Notes: a model not told the origin generated them from the letters alone. Counted from the first letter of the stretch, positions 14,490 through 25,046 are shown. The stretch is 64,000 bases of DNA from Sthenelais limicola (GCA_942159475.1 OW804096.1:45879744-45943743), one strand, 5' to 3'. Program-made: numbers and translations.

Positions 14490-14498
14490 TTCCTTAAC
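14490..14498 (+). promoter_or_regulatory. U12-type branch site TTCCTTAAC
   Basis: Exact match to the minor-spliceosome branch-point consensus TTCCTTAA(C/T), paired by U12 snRNA. It lies ten bases before the inferred 3' splice site at 14507/14508, inside the short window usual for U12 introns. There is no strong polypyrimidine tract between it and the exon, also typical of this class. Confidence 0.9.
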
Positions 14499-14507
14499 CA
14501 ATCTCAA

Positions 14508-14602
14508 GTATAGTCGAACGGAATCCAAAAAAATTCAAGATAGACGATATAGAACTAAACGACAGAAAAGCCTTCGTTGCCAGAACAAAACACACAGTCC
14601 AG
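14508..14602 (+). CDS. STX6: Syntaxin-6/10-like t-SNARE, exon 3
   Basis: This 95-nt exon continues the N-terminal domain. The first two bases complete a serine codon with the A at 1046, followed by IVERNPKKFKIDDIEL and then NDRKAFVARTKHTVQ. The vertebrate protein has the same layout: a VE-x-NP-(R/K)-KF block, an x-EL segment, then RKAF and a T-x-x-VV-like end. The exon ends in phase 0 before GTAAGTGA, an ordinary major-class donor. The start is chosen because it alone keeps the family's residue spacing after exon 2. Using the later AG at 14511-14512 as acceptor would also keep frame but would drop two conserved residues. Linker, SNARE motif and transmembrane anchor exons were searched for downstream by eye and not seen. 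Confidence 0.9.
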
Positions 14603-14608
14603 GTAAGT
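14603..14608 (+). promoter_or_regulatory. Major-class 5' splice site GTAAGT
   Basis: CAG/GTAAGT at the end of exon 3 is a near-perfect U2-type donor. It shows that the gene mixes minor and major introns and continues to the right. Confidence 0.9.
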
Positions 14609-15176
14609 GATTTATTAACCTACTTTCTCTCCCAATCCCGTTTTCTCTTTTCATCCCCTATTGATAGATGATGATTCACCCAATGAAATTGCAATGGGTC
14701 TCAATGGCGAGTATGGATACATGTATTGATCAGGTTGTATGGACATGATTACATTGATCTTTTCCCTATGCATACAATGGTTTCAGCAGTGGATGTATCC
14801 AATGTCTGAGTCATTCGCTCTGCTTTCTAGATTGTGAGTGGTTGGGTTTCAATGGCGATGAGGGTCTAGATGTGCTTCTGAACATCCTATCTCTATGTCT
14901 CAATATCTTTAAGGTATAAAGTATCTTTACTTTGATATATAAAGAAACCTATGCATGCTGATGTATTACTTTCCTATCATTATCTAATTGGTGCGAAGCA
15001 AGATATTTTAATGCATCAACCTGGCGCAAAAGGATGATTTTGACCAGCTGGTTTAATTGAATGGGAATTGGGGTTTGACTTGCAGGAAAAATGAATAAGA
15101 AACCACCTGATTTGACCGAGCTAGGCTTTGCATATCCTTCCATCTTATTGACCGAGCTAGGCAACCCCTATCCTTG

Positions 15177-15191
15177 CCCCCCCCCCCCCCC
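15177..15191. repeat. C15 homopolymer
   Basis: Fifteen consecutive C residues on the plus strand. Such runs recur in this window (also near 34981, 48044 and 53286), which is unusual against the AT-rich background. Confidence 0.9.
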
Positions 15192-15970
15192 ATTATGTAT
15201 GTTTCGCAGGATGATAGTAGCTGGTCCGTGTAGCCAGGGCTCTATTCTCATCTCTAAGTATTAAGCAACTATTCAGCCACTTGCCTGATGGTGTGCCTGC
15301 TCCACCCTGCATGGTGTATTGTGGTGCGATCGCTTAACGGCTTGTACATAACAATTTGCCTTATGGTAGAGCAGAATCTGATGTCGTCTTCCGCCCACTC
15401 CTCCGCTCAAGGCCTGCTACAATAAAGATGTTAGGGATATAGTTGTTGTGGTGAAAAGGCTGCATGAGTATGTCGGTGTTCCTCTAAAAGGAGAAACAGC
15501 CGAGGGTAATAGAGGAGGAACATAGTTGAAGACAGGAAATAAAAGGGGGAGTTAGAACGGAGAGGGCCCAATGACAGTTATGGAAAAGGGACAGTGTCTT
15601 TCTGAAATAAACAGCAGTGGAGTGTTGAGAGGGAGGGAGAATACGTATGTATGCTGATGCTGGCGTCGAGAAATGACATTATATAAGTAAATGAAAGCGA
15701 ATGCTCAGATTTTTACAGTATTGTTATATATTGAGACACATGTTCCATTCGGATATGGCAGACAACAACAATCAATAGGCGTCGAACGAAGGGGATACAG
15801 AAATCAATTTTTAGATTCAATATCTTCCCCCTGTCAATAAACGGGCCTCTTTCAGTTCCCAAGCAGGCATTGTAGTAGGCACCAGAGGAATACCGCCGAA
15901 TTGGTGATCTAGATGTTGCTTAATAATCTGTAAATACCATCTTGATGTAACTGTATAGCCGACAGCCGAT

Positions 15971-15996
15971 CACACGCACACACACACCACACACAC
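15971..15996. repeat. CA microsatellite, interrupted
   Basis: Short CACA tract with one CG and one CC interruption. Confidence 0.8.
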
Positions 15997-18900
15997 TGCC
16001 CCATCCTCTCCCGTGTCCTCCTTGCCCTTCCATTTGTTCCCTTTGTGGGTATGATAAAGTAGGATGGGAAAGCTTTGAGAAATTTTACTCAAAGGGAAAA
16101 AGGGAGGGCGACTTGTGGAGGAAGGTATAAGGGTTTGCTCCGTATATTGCGTACAGAGCAGAGGATGAGAAAGGTGACTGTAAGAGTAGCAGAACTAATA
16201 TCTAGCAGAAACCGGAGAGCAGATACGAAAGCAAAGGGAAAAATAGACTTGTACTACATATGAACAGTTCATTGGTGAATGTGGGCTGGTATCAATTAGT
16301 CAGCATTCATAACATGGCAGACTATGACCGATCCTAAGGACATAAGCTCCGTCATTTAGAGAGGCAATGATGGGGAAATATCCATGCAATGTTCCCGCAT
16401 CTACGTTTTCCTATATATTTGTGTCAGGCAAAACAACTGGGATTTCTATTGCTGCGTGTGGTGGTTCTCGCTATGCAGAAATAATGGTGAATTAGGATTC
16501 ATTTAAAAACATGTTTTGACCATGCAGTTATATTTGAAACTTTGCATTAATTTCGGTACATTTGGTCGAATACAGTTTTTCGAAAAAACTTCTTTTATGA
16601 TTTGATTCTGACAGTGATTTCCCTTGAGTCTCAGGCGTAGAATATTATCTACATCCATTTGCTAATACATTAGTTAAACGATCGATTTAGAATCGTCATC
16701 TAGGTTTCAAATATGAAATACCGTACTCGTCTGACTGACTTATATTTAAAACACTATAGTGGGCAACCCAAAGTTAGGAGGCTTGAGGCTCCATCCCGGT
16801 AATAAAATCATCATTTTATCATACAATTCATTATAATGGGATGTGATGCCTGTGTTGATTATTAAACCTACCTTATTTATGGACGAGCGCTATCAATTAT
16901 AACATTAAAGTAAATTGAATATATTTATTGATTCAATTTCAGAAGGTAATCCTAAAAAGGAAAATGAATATTAATTGTTTTAATTTTCAACTCATACTGA
17001 AATAGAATGTAGCATTTTAGGACAATGTACAATTTCTAACCTATATAAGTTGGGACTAGTGGTTTAACATAAGAGCTGGTTTGGGGAGTCTATAGACTCC
17101 TATCTGCCCGGCCTCTTTGGTCTGCCTCTTGTCTCAAGCCTTTGATGGTGTCGTGTAACGATCAGTCTTAACTTCGCTTGTAATTTAGTAGCACGCTGAA
17201 AAGCAGGCCTCGCCAGGCCAGCCAGCACCATGTCCAAAGGTTACAGATGAGATCAATTTATTTTTTCACCCCAAGATTCTTATCTTTAGTCCGGGCCTGT
17301 CAGTGCAAGTTAAGGTTTTAAGCCCAGGTTCTACTGGTAATATCTCCATTTAATCTCTGGATAGGCGGTACTGTCACTTTTATGTTGCTATTGTAATGAG
17401 TAGATGTAACAGTTGGTCCTCCTCAGAGCTTCGGGTTTTTACTCACTTTTCTGTCCAACCGCATCACGCAATTTACATGACTTTTTCCGATGTTTCTGTT
17501 CCTATATTTTTTTATACTACTTGCTCCTCTTAATATTCCTGCCTGATGTATGGTTTGTTGTATTTTGTATTGCATTTTCAGTAATATCGTCCATTGTCAT
17601 TCTTGGTGATTTCGTTTTGGATGAATAAAGGGACCCCAGTTTTATTATTGAGTTGGTTCTAATATATATCATGTACTTAAAATGTTTAATGTTAAAAGAA
17701 TAAACATGTTGACTTGAAAAGAGAAAACTTCCATTCCTCACGTCTGCTGATATTGCTTCTAAATAATTGTTTTTACATATTATAATAATATATATCTTCC
17801 AGCTATTCTTGTTTTTGATCAATCGGCTTCTTTTCCCCATTATCTTATTCATTCCTTCAAATTTCTTTCTTCTCTCTTCTCCTTTACGAACCCTTATATA
17901 CACTCTCTATTCTCATCTATGCCTCCCATAATCCTGCTCTAACTTTCACTCTCCTCTACCAACCCCACGATCCTCGCCTTCCCTTGATGCACCGAGGCCG
18001 TAAAGATTCCTCATAACTGTATGATGGAAGAGATACAGAGAGATATGCCTATTTGTGTATTTAAGATAAGCCTAAAGAGAAGGGGAAATGGTGTTACATC
18101 AATTTACCCCGAAGGTGGCCCAGACATCGTTACCGTTAACTATGAATGGCAATTCATTATACTGCCTGCCAAAATAATTCCCTGCGAATAATTGTGGGCC
18201 CGCTAAGGCTCGGCCTAGGCCATTCCCTAACAGTTAAGCCTCTAAGTATTGCCCTGAAATTGCTCTCTGGAGGCAGCTTCTAGTTAAATCTGGGGTAAGA
18301 ACTGACTTAGCCTCCGAAAGATAATTATTTTTAACAGTCAACAAACCTTTCCCTTTTCTGACTGTAACTTCTGAGCACTGCGGTAACTAACATACTATGA
18401 TCAATCACATTAACTCATCTAATAAATTGTACGTACCGCGCATATATATAAGCCATGCATCTCTCTATTAAGATCTTTATCCTGTCCTTCTAATTGAAGC
18501 CCTATGATCGAAAAGTAAACGATTAAACCTTGACTCGAGGATGGTTTTATCTTCTGGCACAGCACCTTCAAGTTGACACGAGTGCAGGGTTTTATATACT
18601 TGGGGACTTCCAGATTCTTTCTCTAGGATTAAAGCTTTGAATAGCCTTGGGTTCATCTCTTCTTTCAGGCCTTGCAATTCATCCTAGTTTGCCCTAATGA
18701 AGTAGAGGTCCGGTTGCATGGGAACCGTATTGTGGCGAATACTCCCTGCCCTTCAGCTTTTCAAAGTAGTATTCCCCCGGAGACACAAGCTATAGATCCC
18801 AATTTTTTCCTGGGAGCTTTTTCTATAGACTTCCTCACCATTTTAGTTCATTAGAGCACCCTTCAGTTATACGTTTCATAATTAATGAGGGGAGTTGTAT

Positions 18901-21450
18901 AATGGAGGGAGGATTTCTCCGTTCTTCGGCTAATTTGCGATATTGATTTATCATAATTGTGTTATTATTAAACGTAGACTGAATGCGTTCGCTATTAGGA
19001 TGTCTATATAATACAGACATTGTATTGCGTGTATACATAGTAATGTTTTAACACGATCATCCACAATGGACGTTTAACAATATACAATTATACATCGTTG
19101 ATATATATGTATTCTTCGAAATGGAATTTGCCCATACACTGAAAGTCATACAATAAGCCCCTGATAAATAGATATGTATAATAAAAATGGCTTTAGCATT
19201 TACACGACCGGCCAAACTTGCTCCCATCATAAAGTAAGAGTAATAATGCGACCAGAAGGGACTTTATTTTCTTACGGTTTGACAAATACAAGTCCCCACT
19301 ACGAAGCTTCATTTCAATCAACTCGATCCGATCTAGATGTTTTTCACCGCTGTTATTAGCTATTATTTCTTTATTCCTCCCTGATAGCTTGACTGTTTTA
19401 GTTGAAATGTCCTGCCCTTCGGTAATTCCATATTGCGATACACTACTGCAATATCAGACATTTGATATCTGTTGTGTTCGTTCAAGGGTTCAAATAGTAC
19501 ATTTATCTGGGCAATGTAATCTGAATAGAATTGAATAATAGTGTGCTGTATCATCTAATAACCCTTGATGAAAATAATATAAAAGTATAACAATTATCTC
19601 GATATTTTATGGGGTTCTGGATTTAAGCGATTTCAATTTGTCCCAAATCCTAAAGTAAAAATTAAAAAGGTGCATTGTATACCCAATATCCGAACGATAT
19701 TCATATTGGGTTTAAAAATTCATCTATTGGAAAAATATATTCCGTGTCAATGTTGAATATTTTGATTCAATTGGTTGTACCTTTAAGCTGGTGGTCCGTA
19801 GATAGCTAGGCAATTTCTCCACTCCAAGCCATACCAGGATGAAGTTTCATATTACTATTTCCCTTCCCATTCCTTCTCTCCGTCTAAAATTAAACTCAAA
19901 GCGCGAATAGCCCGCTTTGACGTCTGAATCGAAATGCTATTGTGGCAGAGTCTGTTTCGGGCCTCGTAGGTTATGCATTCAGGATTTCTGTTTCTTTCCC
20001 ATCTCGAACTGTTTATGGCTAGATCGTATTGTTTCAGCATTCCATTTCAGCCTGCTTTCACTCGGAACCTTGGAAGCCATACCTATGGTTGAACAGCGCA
20101 AAATACGACTGTTTTATATAAACATAGGCTATCAAATTAGGGATGTTTCATTAATTTATGGATTATTGTATTCTATTTTCTATTTACTGGATCAAATGTA
20201 TAAGATACGTAAAGATGGCGTCTTACCACCATATAATTATATTAGCCTTTTGAAGTTCCCCTTCAGCTCTCCCCTTTTCAATTTCATTATTCCCCGTATA
20301 ATGTAAACGGAATGTTCAGGAAGAATTCAAATGTTAAAGCATAATCATTTATTGAGGATATTATTTGGAGTAGAAACCTGCTGGGTATATATTTTTGTTC
20401 ATCTCTGCCTTTGCGTACTTAAGCTACCAGTACTCTTTTAAAAAGATAATGCTGGTGAACATTTAGGTGCCCATATCGATATATAACCACCTAGAGATAA
20501 GGATCTACCACCTGTCTCCTGTGGTAGCCGGTCGGAAATGGTCCGGCATCATCGATTTCCAAACGAATCTTAGTATTTGGCACAGATTGTTGTGAAAGTC
20601 TACCAGGAGCTGGTCATAATATTACTCCAACTCAAACCATAAGTGGAGTTTATTGGGATCGAATATTATGATTTCCAAGACAGTCACCTGTCAGGGCCAT
20701 AAAAGGAGCTGATCAGGCGTGATCAGAACTCCCGATTTTGTTGATCTAACCTTCGGGCCACACAATCTTTGAAAAAAGGACGTACACGTAATGCCCATCC
20801 AGACCAACTGAATTCACGCGCGTTTTCTCGATTTTTGATTCACGAAACGCCACAACGTATTGGAGGATAAAATAATCTAGATTCTTTGTCATTGTGTTAC
20901 AAAGCTTAAATCCCTCGTCTACCTTTGGACATCTGAATATTTCTTGTTTCGTTTGCTGCCACTCTGCATTTGATGCCTGGATGACCAAGTCCCTGGGGGT
21001 CCCAGGTGCTACACGTCCACTTCCTGATCCCCAATATAGAGTTATTAAAGCTTATGTGCTGTCGCATGTATATATATAATTGTGGTCTCATGATGGGACC
21101 TTCTCATCTGGGAACCTTCATTATATTAAGTACATTGCTACATCGTAAAATATCTCAAACAAAACATATGCCCATGACAGTTCAGAGGGATGAAATGTGG
21201 CTTTTCCTTGATAAATATTTTTTGATATGAGGTGCCGGCAATCTTATAGAGTTGTTGAGTAAAGTGGTTTTAATTATCTTTCTTTCTCTTCTGGGGCTCT
21301 AGCACATTGGTCCTGCAATTCGTAAGTCACTAGAAATTGGGTTGGAACCTTCAGAAGGTAGTGTCCGAGCATTCTTGGCTCATTCGAAATGTACATTTTG
21401 TAATTAGGATACATTGGACCCTCGGATGTTTATGGGTGAAATTTTTGTGG

Positions 21451-21570
21451 ATAATTTTACAGTTAACCGAGACTTACCTGTAAGTTGAGGATTAAACCTG
21501 TAATTATGTTGAGGACATCACGGTGTGTTCTGACTATACGAGATGTACGCGCATGCGCGGCACACGTCAG
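21451..21570 (-). repeat. DIRS right terminal repeat with 49-nt extension (3' end)
   Basis: On the plus map, 21504-21570 is the inverted terminal repeat proper. Its inner 34 nt (21537-21570) are the exact reverse complement of the other terminal repeat, while the outer half matches it only loosely. Positions 21455-21503 are an extension found only at this end and in the internal complementary region, as in the DIRS1 prototype. The repeat is CpG-rich and holds the palindrome CGCGCATGCGCG. Confidence 0.92.
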
Positions 21571-22148
21571 GTTTTAAAGATACATGAGGGTTTCCTAGTG
21601 AAAAACTCTATCCCAGCCCCAACAAGATTTATGCTTAATAAATCTGTTTGAAATAAAGGGCGAGACATTTAACCTAAGAGACTTAGGTAAGTTGTGATTA
21701 ACATCATATAAATAAAAATATATATATATAGCCTTCACCCTGTTGCCCAGCTCTGTTGGAAGACAGAGGGGTCGGTCGGGAGGGCGTATAGTCAGAACAC
21801 ACCGTGATGTCCTCAACATAATTACAGGTTTAATCCTCAACTTACAGGTAAGTCTCGGTTAACTGTAAAATTATGTCTCGTCCATCACGTTAGTGTTCGA
21901 GACTCTACGAGATTTCGTAGTCCCACTAGGGGGCCCGAATGTCTCCTGAAACCCTCGTTTTAGATATTAAACCATATCTTTAATAATAAAGAGGAGTTTT
22001 CACTAGACGTATGAAACTATATCAAAACATATAGGCACATACGGCCGGTTAAGCAGGGCAAAACCCCCGAAAGGGAGCCTGAGTAACCGAAAAATATACT
22101 CGAAATAAAGGTAATCATAATTAATTAATAGGGGAGTTCAATCTTACC
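21571..22148 (-). other. DIRS 3' non-coding region
   Basis: Non-coding segment between the recombinase stop and the right terminal repeat. It carries the internal complementary region (listed separately) and a short AT microsatellite near 21717-21730. No open frame of note. Confidence 0.75.
21785..21913 (-). repeat. DIRS internal complementary region (129 nt)
   Basis: Positions 21785-21874 are the exact reverse complement of the element's right end 21451-21540 (90 of 90). Positions 21871-21913 are the exact reverse complement of the left end 26839-26881 (43 of 43). The two matches overlap by the four bases TTAT. The region is thus a copy of the joined ends, the feature proposed in DIRS elements to template closure of the single-stranded circle. 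Confidence 0.93.
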
Positions 22149-23426
22149 CTATTTCTTCTTCGTGCGCACCACTTTCTTCTTCGTTTTCTTATCTTTAAGG
22201 ATAGTATAGGCCACCGTATCGGTTGATCCTTCTATCTTCTTGTTATAGTACTTCGCAAATGTTCTGTCATTTCTCCAAGATGCTTGTTTAAGCAGAATGT
22301 TCATGTTTAAACCCAAAGCTAGGGCTTTTGACGTCACAGCACCCCTTGTACTGTGGGCTTTATATTTCTCTGTATTGACTCCTGCCAGCGCTAAGAGTTT
22401 CTTCGTCCAGTTAGACACTGTGGATCGAGAAACCTGGCCGTGCGGCCAAATGTAACTTAGCAGAAGCTGGTCTTTGCCGTTTCTTATTCCTTCTGTCCTA
22501 TCTAAGTATTCAGTCAGACATCTGACCGGGCAAATTCTCTTATCCTCTTTATAGCCTGGGAGGTCAATGACATCAAGGGGGTCACCTACCCTATTGTGTT
22601 TAAGGAGGTGCTTCATGTGAAGTTTTACTCCGCATTGTCTAAATTCAATCCCTTCGACACTTATTCTCCAAATTGTCTGGCCTCTTTGGGCCGTCGTGAG
22701 CAATAATAAAACAGTAGTTTTTAAGGTGAGGTTTTTAAGGTCAAGTTCCTCGTTTCTACCCCATCGTCTAAAAAGATCAAGCACTATATTTACATCCCAC
22801 ATGGCATCATACTTGGGTTTAGGCGGTTTAAGATTATACACCGCTCTCACTAATAGGCCTACATGCCTTTCTTCTCCTATGGTAAAGCCCGCCACTGACG
22901 GGGCTACAGCTGAAATAGCACATCTGGCCATATTTAACGTTCCATGAGCTATACCTTGCTCGGAAAGGATTCTGAGAAAATCGGTAAAGTTTCTTTTTGA
23001 AGGTTCGAACATATTAAAATCATTCTTACAGCAGAATTCCATCCACTTTTTAAGGTACACATTGTAAGATTTTCTGGTTCCCTCCCTCCATCCAAACTGC
23101 ATCAGATCCGCAGTTTCTATGGAGTAGCCTTGTTTTAACAGGTTTCGCTTGAGTAACGGTAGGCAATGAGGGGGATTGACGTAATTTGGTCTTTCTGTTT
23201 CTCTTTGTTTGGGTGAGTCAGGTTTCCTTTCTTTCGGGGTACCTTTAACCTTGTTGTTGCTGTGTTTCGAGCGAGGGCGTACCAACTCTGGCCTGGCCAG
23301 TCCGGAACCACCAGGATGGCCTCGGACTTGTCCCTCATGATCTTTTGCCAGGCCCGCGCCACGAGGCTGAAAGGGGGAAAAAAATAAAATAAAGTAACTC
23401 TTTATTCCATGAGAAGGTGAAAGCAT
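22149..23426 (-). CDS. DIRS tyrosine recombinase
   Basis: A 425-residue frame encoding the element's site-specific recombinase, which inserts the circular DNA copy. Residues of about 105-180 form an SAM-like N-terminal DNA-binding region and 200-400 the catalytic domain. Catalytic residues visible are R248 in TTAQRGQTI, H358 and R361 in KAHSTRGAV, W384 in the usual H/W position of QASWRND, and the nucleophile Y393 or Y394 in FAKYYNK. The C-terminus is lysine-rich. The first ATG at 23426 gives a start inside the RT frame, and the first roughly 90 residues look unconserved, so a later start or translation by re-initiation is possible. The frame overlaps the RNase H/methyltransferase region by about 90-290 nt in a third reading frame, a known arrangement in DIRS elements. 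It appears intact. Confidence 0.93.
   Translation of the reverse strand: MLSPSHGIKSYFILFFSPFQPRGAGLAKDHEGQVRGHPGGSGLARPELVRPRSKHSNNKVKGTPKERKPDSPKQRETERPNYVNPPHCLPLLKRNLLKQGYSIETADLMQFGWREGTRKSYNVYLKKWMEFCCKNDFNMFEPSKRNFTDFLRILSEQGIAHGTLNMARCAISAVAPSVAGFTIGEERHVGLLVRAVYNLKPPKPKYDAMWDVNIVLDLFRRWGRNEELDLKNLTLKTTVLLLLTTAQRGQTIWRISVEGIEFRQCGVKLHMKHLLKHNRVGDPLDVIDLPGYKEDKRICPVRCLTEYLDRTEGIRNGKDQLLLSYIWPHGQVSRSTVSNWTKKLLALAGVNTEKYKAHSTRGAVTSKALALGLNMNILLKQASWRNDRTFAKYYNKKIEGSTDTVAYTILKDKKTKKKVVRTKKK
23135..23384 (-). CDS. DIRS methyltransferase-like C-terminal segment of pol (-1 frame)
   Basis: Read in the -1 frame relative to the RT/RNase H frame, this segment starts with PPFSLVARAWQKIM and continues with AILVVPDWPGQSWYAL. 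In DIRS elements such a segment follows RNase H in the same polyprotein, after the FDLFASRLN and WNKELLY region seen at the end of the RT frame. It is usually described as related to DAM-type adenine methyltransferases. Here it is separated from it by a single frame change at T7C5 (23373-23384). It ends at a stop near 23135 after a short basic tail. It overlaps the recombinase frame. Either a one-base homopolymer indel or a programmed -1 shift explains it; it is not an independent gene. Confidence 0.7.
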
Positions 23427-25038
23427 CAGTTAGTTCAGCACCAGGGTCAGGTCCCCAGCTACAATAACGTTTCGTTTTATTGTTCAGTCTAGATGCAAAT
23501 AAGTCAAAAGAGGGGGGGCCCAAAGAAAAGCACACCAGTTTAAAGATATCTCTGTTGAGGCCCCACTCAACATTGTCCGAAAAGTTCCTAGATTCAAAGT
23601 CTGCAATCTCATTCAATTTTCCCGGAATGTGGGCTGCCACTATCCAATTCCTGTTTTCTTCCGCCCAGTTCCAAATTTTCTTTGCTACCCACTGGCAGTC
23701 TTTAGACTTTACTCCTCCTAGCTTGTTTATATACGCTACCGTAACCGTGTTGTCAGTCATTACTTTAATGCAAGCATTCTTTACTTTGCAGAGGCTAAGT
23801 AATCCTAGGAGCACCGCAGCTAATTCTTTCACATTGATATGCCATTCTAGTTCATTTTCTTTCCATCTACCATTGGCCCTGGTCCCGTTTAGCTCCGCCC
23901 CCCAGCCAGCATTAGAGGCGTCTGTATACATGATCCAATCTGGATCTATATTCCTAATATTCCTGTAGGTGGTCATTACATTGTTTTTCCACCAAAAAAC
24001 ATTCTCCCTGCCTTTTACCGAGGGGGTCATAAATGCCGAAAAATTTCCTTTTGAGACCTTCAAGGCTTCTATTTTGTCACACTCAAGTTCTTTTACATGG
24101 TTACCTCCGTAATCCGAGGCTACCGCATAAGCTATAATCAAGCCCACTAGACCTGCCACTTCTTTTATCGTCATTTCTGTCTTGTTTAGTAAGTCCGAGC
24201 AGGCTCTCAACATCTTTTCCCTTTTTTCCTGTGTAAGATATACTGTCATGGTTTCAGAATCTAACCAAAAACCCAGGAAGACTAGTTTCTTTGCTGGAGA
24301 AAAGACTGATTTCTCCGGGTGTACGAAAAACCCCAATTTGGTTAACAGTTCAGCTAAGATAAACGTAGTGTCCCTGCACTTGTCATAAGACATTTCCATT
24401 GTAATAGAGTCATCTATGTAAGGGAAACAGGTTGAACCTTGTTCCCTAAGAGTAGCAAACACTGGGTATAAAAGTTTCGTGAAAATTAGTGGGGCACAGG
24501 CCAAGCCATTAGGCATACAAGTGTATTGGTACAGAACCCCTTTCCAAGTGAACCGAAGGAATTTCCTGAATTCCGGCCTAACTGCCACAGAATAGTAAGC
24601 GTCACTGAGGTCAATGCTAGCCAAGTAAATCCCCGGAATCATTAGGTCAATCGCAGCCTGAAGACTAAACATTTTGAAATGTTCATAATGAACCAATTTG
24701 TTCAATTCTGATAGGTCTAATATCATTCTGTATTTGTTATTGGGTTTCGGGCGCAGGAAAACATTTGAAAGGTATTGGCCCTGCTCTTCCCTGGCTACCT
24801 CTATCACACCCTTGTTTAAGAGGGCAAATATTTCCTGTTCTAGGATATCCTTATGTTTACCAGAAGATTTAAAAGCCGAGGGAGCTACTTCTTGAGAAGG
24901 CATAAAGTCAAAAGGGATGTGCACCCCTAGCACCATTTGTAATACCCAATTATCATTAGTTATTTTCAACCATTCATCCAAAAAGTAAACAATATTTCCA
25001 GCTCTGAATGTAAGAAAGCAGAAATGAGGGGGACTCAC
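23335..25038 (-). CDS. DIRS reverse transcriptase / RNase H polyprotein
   Basis: A frame of about 567 codons that copies element RNA into DNA and degrades the RNA. The reverse transcriptase spans about residues 60-290. Motif A is SIDLSDAYYS with D143; the active-site motif is YIDD at 207-210; YRMILDLSELN is the upstream template/nucleotide block and FLGF follows. RNase H spans about 365-485, with D373 (YTDAS), E405 (KELAAV), D429 (MTDN) and D480 (EIADFESR). After it come FDLFASRLN and WNKELLY, the beginning of the methyltransferase-like segment, then a frame change. The first codon of the frame as given is GTG, not ATG, and the first ATG is at residue 35. The frame remains open upstream into the end of gag, so expression by -1 frameshift from gag is the simplest reading. 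Confidence 0.93.
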   Translation of the reverse strand: MSPPHFCFLTFRAGNIVYFLDEWLKITNDNWVLQMVLGVHIPFDFMPSQEVAPSAFKSSGKHKDILEQEIFALLNKGVIEVAREEQGQYLSNVFLRPKPNNKYRMILDLSELNKLVHYEHFKMFSLQAAIDLMIPGIYLASIDLSDAYYSVAVRPEFRKFLRFTWKGVLYQYTCMPNGLACAPLIFTKLLYPVFATLREQGSTCFPYIDDSITMEMSYDKCRDTTFILAELLTKLGFFVHPEKSVFSPAKKLVFLGFWLDSETMTVYLTQEKREKMLRACSDLLNKTEMTIKEVAGLVGLIIAYAVASDYGGNHVKELECDKIEALKVSKGNFSAFMTPSVKGRENVFWWKNNVMTTYRNIRNIDPDWIMYTDASNAGWGAELNGTRANGRWKENELEWHINVKELAAVLLGLLSLCKVKNACIKVMTDNTVTVAYINKLGGVKSKDCQWVAKKIWNWAEENRNWIVAAHIPGKLNEIADFESRNFSDNVEWGLNRDIFKLVCFSLGPPSFDLFASRLNNKTKRYCSWGPDPGAELTDAFTFSWNKELLYFIFFPLSASWRGPGKRS

Positions 25039-25046
25039 CGTCTCAA

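Larger units (their letters stand above)
1047..14507 (+). other. U12-type (AT-AA) intron 2 of the syntaxin-6-like gene, 13,461 nt
   Basis: The intron begins ATATCCTTTTT at 1047, a full match to the minor-spliceosome 5' splice-site consensus. It carries TTCCTTAAC, a full match to the U12 branch-site consensus, at 14490-14498, ten bases before the inferred intron end at 14507. Splicing 1046 to 14508 joins A to GT as a serine codon and gives ETI-S-IVE, the arrangement found in the vertebrate protein. The terminal dinucleotides are then AT and AA. The body of the intron is AT-rich, without a gene I can support. It holds a 22-nt AT palindrome, a GATA tract, a GA-rich low-complexity block and two perfect hairpins, all listed separately. 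Confidence 0.85.
14603..21450 (+). other. Intron 3 of the syntaxin-6-like gene, left part (non-coding)
   Basis: No exon or RNA gene was recognised. It holds a 15-base C run, a CA microsatellite and two copies of TTGACCGAGCTAGGC 38-39 nt apart near 15112-15162. There is also a pyrimidine-rich patch near 17870-17970. Open frames of up to about 130 codons on either strand have no recognisable domain and are taken as chance. Confidence 0.6.

Noticed and set aside
22696..24895. Plus-strand frames opposite the recombinase and RT genes
   Set aside because: Antisense shadows of the DIRS coding regions without their own domains.
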